A program made the translations under genes and the position numbers. A stretch of 64,000 nucleotides of DNA, from positions 1 to 64,000 of the forward strand of contig NZ_MBEJ01000106.1 in the NCBI RefSeq assembly GCF_001953975.1. The letters are read 5' to 3'. Positions 42,160 to 50,358 of the stretch are shown one piece after another. The first letter of the stretch is position 1; each line of letters begins with the position of its first letter. The notes beneath the pieces were generated by a model. It saw nothing but the letters and a program-made list of their open reading frames with translations, was not told the origin of the DNA and made no database searches. The DNA is from Mycobacterium sp. NS-7484. GTDB lineage: Bacteria; Actinomycetota; Actinomycetes; Mycobacteriales; Mycobacteriaceae.

Positions 42160-43340
42160 GACCGCTGAACTTCGGCGCCTTCATCACGCCGTTTCACCCC
42201 GTCGGCCAATCCCCCACCACCGCACTGCAGTACGACATGGACCGGGTCGAGGCGCTGGACCGGCTCGGCTACGACGAGGCCTGGTTCGGCGAACACCACT
42301 CCGGCGGTTACGAACTGATCGCCTGCCCCGAGGTGTTCATCGCCGCGGCGGCCGAGCGCACCCGCCACATCCGGTTGGGCACCGGCGTGGTGTCGCTGCC
42401 GTATCACCACCCGCTGATGGTGGCCGACCGCTGGGTGCTGCTCGACCATCTCACCCGGGGTCGGGTGATGTTCGGCACCGGTCCGGGTGCGCTGCCCTCG
42501 GACGCCTACATGATGGGCATCGACCCGGTGGACCAGCGGCCGATGATGCAGGAATCCCTGGAGGCCATCCTGGCCTTGTTCCGCGCCGCCCCCGATGAAC
42601 GGATCAGCCGCCAGACCGACTGGTTCACCCTGCGCGACGCGGCCCTGCACATCCGTCCCTACACCTGGCCGTATCCCGAGATATCCACCGCGGCAATGAT
42701 TTCCCCGTCTGGTCCACGACTGGCCGGGGCCATGGGAACCTCGCTGCTTTCACTGTCGATGTCGGTGCCCGGCGGCTATGCGGCACTGGAGACCACCTGG
42801 GACATCGTGCGCGATCAGGCCGCCAAATCCGATCGGCCCGAGCCGGACCGGCAGAACTGGCGGGTGCTGGGTGTCATCCATCTCGCCGACACCCGTGAGC
42901 AGGCCATCGAGGACTGCACATACGGTCTGCAGGATTTCGCCAACTATTTCGGTGCGGCCGGTTTCGTACCGCTGTCGGAGAAGACCGAGGCCGCCGGCTC
43001 CGCCTATGAGTTCGTGGAAAACTATGCCGCCAAAGGTAATTGCTGTATCGGCACGCCGGCCGACGCAGTCGGCTACATCCAGGATCTGCTGGACCGCTCC
43101 GGCGGGTTCGGCACGTTCCTGATGCTGGGCCATGACTGGGCGCCGCCGGCGGCGACGTTCCATTCCTACGAACTGTTCGCCCGTGAGGTAATCCCGCACT
43201 TCAAGGGTCAGCTCACCGCGCCCCGCGCCTCCCACGACTGGGCCAAGGGCATGCGGGACCAGCTGCTGGGCCGGGCCGGGCAGGCCATCGTCAACGCCAT
43301 CACCGAACACACCTCCGAGACCTCGAAGGCCGAAAACTGA
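42156..43340 (+). CDS. Luciferase-like monooxygenase (Rv3618-like)
   Basis: 394 residues. TIM-barrel bacterial-luciferase family: FGAFITPFHPVGQSPTT at the N-terminus, EAWFGEHHSGGYELI, and RLGTGVVSLPYHHPLMVADR. Expected to use reduced flavin from a partner reductase; substrate unknown. GTG start overlaps ephA by four bases and the stop overlaps the alcohol dehydrogenase gene by one base, so all three are coupled, suggesting one oxidative catabolic pathway. Confidence 0.9.
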   Translation: MRPLNFGAFITPFHPVGQSPTTALQYDMDRVEALDRLGYDEAWFGEHHSGGYELIACPEVFIAAAAERTRHIRLGTGVVSLPYHHPLMVADRWVLLDHLTRGRVMFGTGPGALPSDAYMMGIDPVDQRPMMQESLEAILALFRAAPDERISRQTDWFTLRDAALHIRPYTWPYPEISTAAMISPSGPRLAGAMGTSLLSLSMSVPGGYAALETTWDIVRDQAAKSDRPEPDRQNWRVLGVIHLADTREQAIEDCTYGLQDFANYFGAAGFVPLSEKTEAAGSAYEFVENYAAKGNCCIGTPADAVGYIQDLLDRSGGFGTFLMLGHDWAPPAATFHSYELFAREVIPHFKGQLTAPRASHDWAKGMRDQLLGRAGQAIVNAITEHTSETSKAEN

Positions 43341-44350
43341 TGCGCGCGGCGGTACTTCGCGACGGCCGGATGATCGTCCGCGACGACGTGCCACCTCCGG
43401 TGCCCGGCCCCGGCCAGGTGCTCGTAGAGGTCAAGGCGTGCGGCATCTGCGGGTCCGACCTGCATTTCGCCAGCCACGGCGCCGACATGCTGGACGCGAG
43501 CGCGGACCTCGAAGGCATGCCCGACATGGACATCGACCTTTCCGGAGATGTGTACATGGGCCATGAGTTCAGTGCCGAGATCCTCGATGCCGGGCCGGAT
43601 ACCGAGGCGCCGGCCGCCGGGACGCTGGTCACCTCGGTGCCGGTACTGATCTCCGCGGGCGGGATCGCGCCGATCGTCTACAGCAACACGACCGTCGGCG
43701 GCTACGCCGAGCAGATGCTGCTGTCGGCGCCGCTGCTCCTGCCGGTGCCCAACGGGCTGAGCGCCGAGCACGCCGCGCTCACCGAGCCGATGGCCGTCGG
43801 CTTGCATGCGGTCAACGCCTCGCGAATCGAAGCCGGCGAAACCGCGCTTGTCGTCGGCTGCGGTCCGGTCGGCATCGCGATCATCGCCGCGCTCAGGCTG
43901 CGTGGTGTGGAAACCATTGTGGCGTCGGACTTCTCCCCGGCCCGCCGTGCACTGGCCGCGACGATGGGCGCCCACGTCACGCTCGACGCAGGTGAGGATT
44001 CACCGTTTCATCAGTGCAAGCCCGCCGTGGTGTTCGAAGCGGTGGGCGCACCGGGCATCATCGACGACGTCCTGCGCCGGGCTCCGGCCGGTGCGCGTCT
44101 GGTGGTGGCCGGCGTGTGCATGCAGCCCGACACTGTGCATCCGTTCTACGCGATCACCAAGCAGATCAACATCCAATTCGTCTTCGGCTACGACCCGGGC
44201 GAATTCGCGGCCTCGCTCCGCGCGATCGCCGAGGGTGAGATCGACGTGGCGCCGATGATCACCGGCACCGTGGGGCTCGACGGTGTGGCCGCGATGTTCG
44301 ACGAACTCGCCTCGCCCGACCGGCATTGCAAAGTCCTGGTCACGCCATGA
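43340..44350 (+). CDS. Zinc-binding alcohol dehydrogenase family protein
   Basis: 336 residues. MDR fold: catalytic zinc ligands in ACGICGSDLH (Cys37) and GHEF (His75, Glu76), and the nucleotide-binding loop VVGCGPVGIAIIA. The four-Cys structural-zinc lobe is absent; that region reads GTLVTSVPVLISAGGIAP. Substrate unknown. Its ATG shares one base with the stop of the monooxygenase gene. Confidence 0.9.
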   Translation: MRAAVLRDGRMIVRDDVPPPVPGPGQVLVEVKACGICGSDLHFASHGADMLDASADLEGMPDMDIDLSGDVYMGHEFSAEILDAGPDTEAPAAGTLVTSVPVLISAGGIAPIVYSNTTVGGYAEQMLLSAPLLLPVPNGLSAEHAALTEPMAVGLHAVNASRIEAGETALVVGCGPVGIAIIAALRLRGVETIVASDFSPARRALAATMGAHVTLDAGEDSPFHQCKPAVVFEAVGAPGIIDDVLRRAPAGARLVVAGVCMQPDTVHPFYAITKQINIQFVFGYDPGEFAASLRAIAEGEIDVAPMITGTVGLDGVAAMFDELASPDRHCKVLVTP

Positions 44351-44370
44351 CCCGACGGTAGGGTGCTGTC

Positions 44371-45066
44371 ATGCGATTGCGTGCACTCGCCGCGGCGGGC
44401 CTGATTGTCCTCAGCCTTTCGGCCTGCGATGCCCAACCGGCCGGCGGCAGCGGGGGCGACCCTCGACAGGTGACGGTCGTGGGGTCCGGCCAGGTGCAAG
44501 GTGTACCGGACACCCTGACCGCCGATGTGGCAATGGAATTCACCGCGCCGGATGTGTCGGGCGCGCTCAATCAGTCCAGCCAGCGTCAGCAGGCCGTCAT
44601 CGATGCCCTGGTCAGCTCGGGCATCGACCGCAAGGACATCAGCACCACACAGGTCAGCGTGCAGCCGCAGTTCACCGACAGCAAGATCTCGGGTTATCAG
44701 GCCAGCAATGCGATCAAGGTCAAGATCCGCGACACCGCCAAGGCGTCGGACACCCTGGCGTTGATCGCGAGCACCGGTGGGGATGCGACCCGGATCAACT
44801 CTGTCGACTATTCGATCACCGACGATTCCGATCTGGTGCGCGACGCACGGGCCCGGGCTTTCGACGACGCCAAGAACCGCGCCGAGCAGTACGCCGAGCT
44901 GTCCGGACTGGACCTGGGCAAGGTGATCTCGATTTCCGAGCAGTCCGATGGATCCACCCCGCCACGACCGACGCCGATGCCCCGCGCGGCGATGGAAGCG
45001 GTGCCACTGGAACCCGGTCAGCAGACGGTGAACTTCTCGGTGACGGTGATCTGGGAGTTGACCTAG
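44371..45066 (+). CDS. lpqG: Lipoprotein LpqG (SIMPL/DUF541 domain)
   Basis: 231 residues. Signal peptide with lipobox LSAC-D (Cys19), followed by a SIMPL domain: QVTVVGSGQVQGVPDTLTAD at its start and VNFSVTVIWEL at its end, with the repeated ARARAFDDAKNRAEQYAEL helix. Secreted, lipid-anchored; function unknown. Likely ends the local plus-strand transcription before the inverted-repeat region. Confidence 0.9.
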   Translation: MRLRALAAAGLIVLSLSACDAQPAGGSGGDPRQVTVVGSGQVQGVPDTLTADVAMEFTAPDVSGALNQSSQRQQAVIDALVSSGIDRKDISTTQVSVQPQFTDSKISGYQASNAIKVKIRDTAKASDTLALIASTGGDATRINSVDYSITDDSDLVRDARARAFDDAKNRAEQYAELSGLDLGKVISISEQSDGSTPPRPTPMPRAAMEAVPLEPGQQTVNFSVTVIWELT

Positions 45067-45472
45067 GCCGCCGCGGGAGTGGCCATCGGCACGTCGTGCC
45101 GTCGGCGGTTTCGCAGGGGTGTCCGATGTGCCCGACTACGAGCGACAACTCAGCGACAATCGCCACAGTGGCATCTCCAACCTCACGAAACACGTTGTCG
45201 CTGGGCGCATTTGCCTCTCAGGCCCCGCTGGCCCCGTGAGCCTCAGCAGTCCAGTGTCCAGCTATCAGCGACTCCGTCGCTGATAGCTGGACAACCCGAA
45301 ATTCGTGAAATATGAGGCTGACGAGACCTCAGAGACACGTGTAATCAATCCGCATGTGACCGGCGGTGCATGTGGTGCTCAGGAGGCGGTTGTCGCTCGA
45401 TTGTCGCGGATAGGCGGGCAGGTCGGACATCCTTTTTCCGCGCCGCCGTGCCGACGTGCAGCCGCCGAGACA
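45067..45472. repeat. Symmetric inverted-repeat element with central perfect palindrome
   Basis: No gene seen. An 18-bp perfect inverted repeat (45255-45272 TGTCCAGCTATCAGCGAC, 45276-45293 its complement) with a 3-base spacer lies at the centre. About 105-140 bp to either side, segments 45120-45165 and 45387-45432 are imperfect inverted copies of each other: both, read outside-in, contain TGTCCGA, TGCCCG, GCGACAA, AGCGACAA and CGCC at matching spacing, about 76% identical over 46 positions by eye. This looks like a small non-autonomous mobile element or its relic lying between convergent genes. Confidence 0.65.
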
Positions 45473-47689
45473 TCAACCCGCCGGCGCGATGTCGACCGGG
45501 ATACCGTTGAGCACCGCGGTGCCCGAGAGCGGGTCCAGATGCGTGCCGTCGTTGAGCTGGTTGACATTCACCCCGGGTCGGGAGCTCGCCAGCGACTGCC
45601 CGGTGCCGCCGCGGTCGTGGCCCCAGCCGTGCGGAAGTGACACCACACCGCGCCGCATGCCGTCGGTCACCTCGACCGGGGCCAGCAGCTCACCGCCGGG
45701 CCCCTTGACGACGGCGATGTCGGTGAGTCCCAACTCAGCCGCGTCGTCGGGGTGAATCTGCAGGGTGCAGGTGTTCAAGCCGCCCGCAAGCGCAGGCACG
45801 TTGTGCATCCAGCTGTTGTTGGACCGCAGGTGGCGCCGGCCGATCAGCAGGAACCCGCCCGCCGTGCGGCCGAGCGCGTCACGCAGCCGTGCGACGTCGG
45901 CGGCGATCGGCTCCGGCGCGAGTTCGATCCGTCCACTAGGGGTCCGGAGGATCTCGGGGATGCGCGGGCGCAGCGGCCCCAGATCGATGCCGTGCGGGCT
46001 GGCCTTGAGTCGCGCCATGGTGAGTCCGTCCGGCTTGGCACCGAACGCGTCGCCGTAGGGCCCGATCCGCAGCATCATGTCCAGCCGTCGTTCATAGCCG
46101 GGCCCGTCGTACAGCATCGCGGTGAGCTCGTCGACATTGCGCCCTGCCACCGGTGAATCGGGGTTGGCGACCTCCTTGGCCAGCGTCGTGGCGATCACCT
46201 GGGCGTCGACCAGCGCGGGATCGCCGTCGTACCCGACGCCGTAGAGGATGAGCGCGAGCCGGGACAAGATCTCCGGTTCGCCGGGCCGCCCGTCCAGGGG
46301 CAGCGCCGGCGGGGTGTACCGCACGTTGTTGCGGACGGCGAGGTTGTTCAGCGCGACGTCGAAGTGGGCGCTGCGCGATGGCGGGGGCGGTGGCAGGATG
46401 ACGTCGGCGTGCCGGGTGGTCTCGTTGAGGTACGGGTCGACGCTCAACATGAATTCGACACTGTCCAAAGCCTTGTCGAGCCGGTCGCCGTCGGGTGCGG
46501 ACAGAACCGGGTTGCCGGCGATGGTGATCATCGCCTTGATCTGCCCCACGCCGGCAGTGTCGATCTCTTCGGCCAGCGCGGCGGCGGGGAGCTCGGACAG
46601 CGCCTCGAGGTATCCGGAGACCCGGCTGGTCCACCGCCCGGTCTTGAACCCGCGGCCCGGTTTCGGCGGGCGCGGTGCGGGTGCGGCGGCGCCGAGCGGG
46701 AACATCGCCCCGCCGGGCCGGTCGAGATTGCCGGTGAGGACGTTGATCACGTCGACGAGCCAACTGCTGATGGTGCCGAACTCGACCGTCGAGGTACCGA
46801 TCCGGCCGTAGACCGCGGCGGTCGGGGCGGCCGCGAGTTCGCGGGTCAACTCGCGGATCTCCTCGGCGGGCACCCCACAGGCCTGTTCCACGGCCTCGGG
46901 CGAGAACTCGTCGGCCAGGGCGCGGAGCTCCTCGAGGCCGGTGACGTGCTCGGCAAGCCGGCCGAGATCGACGAGATCCTCGTCGAACAGCGCGTGCACG
47001 ATCGCGAACAGCAGCGCTGCATCGGTGCCGGGCCGTGGGGCGAGATGCCGGTCGGCGAGCTTGGCCGTCTGGGTGCGGGCCGGGTCGATGACGACGAGCT
47101 TGCCGCCGCGCTTGCGCAGGGCGCGCAGCTTGCCGGGAAAATCGGCGGCCGTGGCCAGGCTGCCGTTGGATACCAAGGGATTCGCGCCGATGATCACCAG
47201 GTAATCGGTGCGGTCGAGGTCGGGCACGGTGAACGCGACCGGGCTGCCGAACATCAGACCGAGTGCGACGTGCTTGGGCATCTGGTCGAGCGTGCTGGCG
47301 CTGAACGCCTGCCGGGTGCCCAGGCCCTTGATGATCAGCGGCGCATACAGGCTGCCGGCGATGGTGTGGGCGTTGGGGTTGCCGAGGTACACCCCGACCG
47401 ATGCGCCGCCGTTCTCAGCGATCACCGCGCCGAGCCGCTCGGCGACCACCGCGTAGGCCTCGTCCCAGGTGGCCTCGGTCAGCACCCCGTCGCGCCGGAC
47501 CAACGGCTGCGTCAGCCGGTCGGGATCGTTGTCGAGTTCGCCGAAGCTGGCCCCTTTGGGGCAGATGAATCCCGCACTGAACACGTCGTCGCGGTCCCCG
47601 CGGGCGCCGGTCACCCGGCCGTCAGAGGTCGTGAGCGTCAGGCCACAGGTGGCCTCGCAGAAGGGGCAGATCCGCAGGGCTGTGCTCAT
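45473..47689 (-). CDS. Molybdopterin-dependent oxidoreductase (formate dehydrogenase-like)
   Basis: 738 residues. N-terminal [4Fe-4S] site C-x2-C-x3-C (CPFCEATC, Cys8/11/15) with a fourth Cys at about 43 (GFICPKG), then the molybdopterin oxidoreductase domain and the C-terminal dinucleotide-binding domain (LLIGRRHLRSNNSWMHNVP). Where formate dehydrogenases have Cys or selenocysteine as Mo ligand, this protein reads SASTLDQMPKHVA, so the ligand may be Asp. No Tat signal, so cytoplasmic. Substrate and redox partner unknown. 45 bases downstream of hpt. Confidence 0.85.
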   Translation of the reverse strand: MSTALRICPFCEATCGLTLTTSDGRVTGARGDRDDVFSAGFICPKGASFGELDNDPDRLTQPLVRRDGVLTEATWDEAYAVVAERLGAVIAENGGASVGVYLGNPNAHTIAGSLYAPLIIKGLGTRQAFSASTLDQMPKHVALGLMFGSPVAFTVPDLDRTDYLVIIGANPLVSNGSLATAADFPGKLRALRKRGGKLVVIDPARTQTAKLADRHLAPRPGTDAALLFAIVHALFDEDLVDLGRLAEHVTGLEELRALADEFSPEAVEQACGVPAEEIRELTRELAAAPTAAVYGRIGTSTVEFGTISSWLVDVINVLTGNLDRPGGAMFPLGAAAPAPRPPKPGRGFKTGRWTSRVSGYLEALSELPAAALAEEIDTAGVGQIKAMITIAGNPVLSAPDGDRLDKALDSVEFMLSVDPYLNETTRHADVILPPPPPSRSAHFDVALNNLAVRNNVRYTPPALPLDGRPGEPEILSRLALILYGVGYDGDPALVDAQVIATTLAKEVANPDSPVAGRNVDELTAMLYDGPGYERRLDMMLRIGPYGDAFGAKPDGLTMARLKASPHGIDLGPLRPRIPEILRTPSGRIELAPEPIAADVARLRDALGRTAGGFLLIGRRHLRSNNSWMHNVPALAGGLNTCTLQIHPDDAAELGLTDIAVVKGPGGELLAPVEVTDGMRRGVVSLPHGWGHDRGGTGQSLASSRPGVNVNQLNDGTHLDPLSGTAVLNGIPVDIAPAG

Positions 47690-47734
47690 GCCCCGAATTC
47701 TGCGCCGGTCAGGGCGTTTTGGTAAGCCTCCGGG

Positions 47735-48313
47735 TTACGGCGTTTCGTACACCTTTGGCTCGAGAGTGCCGATATAGGGAAGGTCGCGGTAGCGCTCGGC
47801 GAAGTCCAGGCCGTACCCGACGACGAATTCGTTGGGGATGTCGAAGCCCACGTAGGCGACGTCGAGTTCGGTCTTGACGGCCTCGGGTTTGCGCAGCAGC
47901 GTGCACACCCGAAGCGAGCGCGGATGGCGGGTGGCCAGGTTGCGCAGCAACCAGGACAGCGTCAGCCCCGAGTCGATAATGTCCTCGACGATCAGCACGT
48001 CGCGGTCATTGATGTCGCGGTCGAGATCTTTGAGGATCCGGACGACGCCGGAGGACGAGGTCGACGAGCCGTAGGAGCTGACCGCCATGAACTCCAGCTG
48101 GGTCGGCAGCGGGATGGTCCGGGCCAGGTCGGTGACGAACATGACCGCGCCCTTGAGCACGGTGACCAACAGCAGGTCGTCGTTGCCCAGGTTGTCGCGA
48201 TACTCCTCGGCGATCGCCTCGGCGAGTTCGACGGTGCGGGCCCGGATCTGCTCCTCGGACAACAGCACCGATTTGATGTCTCCCGCATAGAGCTCGGCAG
48301 AGTCGACAGCCAC
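47735..48313 (-). CDS. hpt: Hypoxanthine phosphoribosyltransferase Hpt
   Basis: 192 residues. PRPP-binding signature VLIVEDIIDSGLTLSWLL and the SSYG segment (FMAVSSYGSSTSSSG). Purine salvage enzyme. GTG start. It follows tilS by 45 bases, the ancestral tilS-hpt-ftsH arrangement of many bacteria, although here ftsH is 7 kb away. Confidence 0.95.
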   Translation of the reverse strand: MAVDSAELYAGDIKSVLLSEEQIRARTVELAEAIAEEYRDNLGNDDLLLVTVLKGAVMFVTDLARTIPLPTQLEFMAVSSYGSSTSSSGVVRILKDLDRDINDRDVLIVEDIIDSGLTLSWLLRNLATRHPRSLRVCTLLRKPEAVKTELDVAYVGFDIPNEFVVGYGLDFAERYRDLPYIGTLEPKVYETP

Positions 48314-48358
48314 TCCGACAGCGTGCCACGTGAAGGGGGCGGTTGACCAACGCGGGCG

Positions 48359-49330
48359 CTAGACGGGTTCGGTGTGCAACCTCAGGGCGCCGCCGCGGCG
48401 CGCCGCGAACAATCGCTGTTTGCGCAGCCCCGACCCGACGGCCACTCCGCCCTGCCCGCGCCATGCGGTCACCAGCCGGTCCACCCCGCGGATCTGGATG
48501 TCGGTCAGATCACAGGCGCCACCGTCGAGCAACCACGCTCGGATCACCCGGCGCCGCAGCGCGTCGGGCAGCTCGCTCAGCCGGCCGACGTCCAAACCTT
48601 CGGCGTCCAACCCGTCGGCGCTCAGCGCCACCGCCAGCGCCTCGCGAGCCAACCCGTCGAGCGTCTCGGTGTCCTCGCGTAACGCGGTGGCGGTCCGGGC
48701 CAGTGCCTCGGCCACTCCCCCGCCGAGCACGTCCTCGAGTAAGGGCAGGACCTCGTGCCGCAACCGTGACCGGGTGAACCGGCGCTCGGCATTGTGCGGA
48801 TCCTGCCACGGCACCAGCCCCAGCTCATCGCACGCGGCGTGGGTGAGCGCGCGTCGCACCCCCAGCAACGGCCGGTGCCAGGGTGGGTCGTGCGGACGCA
48901 TACCGGCGATCGAGCGGGGACCCGACCCGCGGCCCAAGCCCAGCAGCACCGTCTCGGCCTGGTCGTCGAGGGTGTGGCCGAGCAGCACCGGCGCACCGTC
49001 GCGCGCTGCTTCCAGCGCCGCGTAACGAGCCCGGCGCGCGGCCGCCTCCGGTCCACCATCACGTCCGATGTCAACCGGAATCACTTGCGCACCAACACAA
49101 CCCAATTCCAGCGCCTGATGCCGGGCAGTGTCGGCCACGGTATCCGAATTCGCCTGCAAACGATGATCGACGATCAACGCGGTGGTGGGCCGCAATTGGG
49201 CCGCCACGGCCGTCAGCGCCAGGGAGTCCGGGCCCCCGGACAGCGCCACGCACCAGCGGGAGCCGTCGATCTTCGCGTCTGCAGCCTTCACCGCGTGCCG
49301 CAGCGCGGCTACAGCACCCGGTCGATCCAT
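48359..49330 (-). CDS. tilS: tRNA(Ile)-lysidine synthetase TilS
   Basis: 323 residues from the ATG at 49330. PP-loop ATP-pyrophosphatase motif SGGPDS at residues 31-36, then LIVDHRLQANSD and GHTLDDQAETVLLGLGRGSG. Converts C34 of tRNA-Ile(CAU) to lysidine. Its start overlaps the end of the metalloprotease gene by 22 bp, so it is co-transcribed with dacB and that gene. Confidence 0.95.
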   Translation of the reverse strand: MDRPGAVAALRHAVKAADAKIDGSRWCVALSGGPDSLALTAVAAQLRPTTALIVDHRLQANSDTVADTARHQALELGCVGAQVIPVDIGRDGGPEAAARRARYAALEAARDGAPVLLGHTLDDQAETVLLGLGRGSGPRSIAGMRPHDPPWHRPLLGVRRALTHAACDELGLVPWQDPHNAERRFTRSRLRHEVLPLLEDVLGGGVAEALARTATALREDTETLDGLAREALAVALSADGLDAEGLDVGRLSELPDALRRRVIRAWLLDGGACDLTDIQIRGVDRLVTAWRGQGGVAVGSGLRKQRLFAARRGGALRLHTEPV

Positions 49331-50358
49331 CGTTGCGGCTCGTCGATCTCGTCGGGTTGCGGCAAGGTCTCCGGACCCGACCACACGGTGTTGAACCGGG
49401 CCATGCCCACCGCAGACACCACGTGGTCGACGAATGCCTTGCCGCGGGTGTACTGACTCATCTTGGCGTCGAACCCGAGCAGCGCCCGGACCAGTCGCTG
49501 CACGGGCGGCTGCTTGCGTTGCCGGCGTTCGTCGAAGCGGCGCCGAATGGTCGACACGGTGGGCACCACCGCAGGCCCGACGGCATCCATCACGTGGTCG
49601 GCGTGGCCCTCGAGCAGGGTGCCCAACACCAACAGCTGATCCAGCGCGCGACGTTGCGGCTCGGCCTGCACGGCACGCATCAGACCGAGCACGCCGGATG
49701 AGCGCGGGTCCGCGTTTGCGCCGCCGCGTTGGTTGCGGACGAACTCCGCGAGCCGGCCGAGCACGTTCGAGACGTCGTCGCCCGCGTCCTGGGTGAGCAC
49801 CGCCAGTGACTGCGACATGTGGTCGGTCAGCCACGGGTTGGCCCGGAACTGCACCCGGTGGGTGACCTCGTGCAGGCACACCCAGAGCCGGAAATCTGTT
49901 GGGACAACCCGCAATTGACGTTCGACGGCGATGACGTTGGGGTAGACCAGCAGTAGCTCGCCGCCGTCGGCGGCAAACGGATCGTATTGGCCGAGGATGC
50001 CGGTGGAGATGAACGCCAGCACCGCACCGGTCTGCGCCCCGGTCACCCGACCGGTGACGACACCCGGCTTGTCACCTTCGGTCGCACCCGTCATCACCCG
50101 CATGGAGCGGGTCGCCGCCCGAATCCACTCGGGACGGTCGAGGATGCGCGCCTCGGGCACCTCGGCGCCCTCGATCAGCCCGGTGACCTCACGCACCGGC
50201 AACTCGGCTGCCTTGGAACTTTCCGAGAGCTGCTCGATCACCTGGTCGCGGGTGTAATCGGAGCAGGCCGGAGCCGCCTTGGCCAACTTGGCCCCGACCG
50301 TCGCGGCGAAATCCCAGTCGACCGCGCGGCCCGCCGTCATCGTGGCGCGCTCGCTCAT
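49309..50358 (-). CDS. Zinc-dependent metalloprotease family protein (Rv3626c-like)
   Basis: 349 residues from the ATG at 50358. HExxH motif LHEVTHRVQF and a downstream LLEGHADHVMDAVG that may supply the third ligand; this is the coenzyme F420 biosynthesis-associated / zinc-dependent metalloprotease family common in actinobacteria. No signal peptide or membrane span. Overlaps dacB by four bases (ATGA) and tilS by 22 bp. Substrate unknown. Confidence 0.85.
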   Translation of the reverse strand: MSERATMTAGRAVDWDFAATVGAKLAKAAPACSDYTRDQVIEQLSESSKAAELPVREVTGLIEGAEVPEARILDRPEWIRAATRSMRVMTGATEGDKPGVVTGRVTGAQTGAVLAFISTGILGQYDPFAADGGELLLVYPNVIAVERQLRVVPTDFRLWVCLHEVTHRVQFRANPWLTDHMSQSLAVLTQDAGDDVSNVLGRLAEFVRNQRGGANADPRSSGVLGLMRAVQAEPQRRALDQLLVLGTLLEGHADHVMDAVGPAVVPTVSTIRRRFDERRQRKQPPVQRLVRALLGFDAKMSQYTRGKAFVDHVVSAVGMARFNTVWSGPETLPQPDEIDEPQRWIDRVL

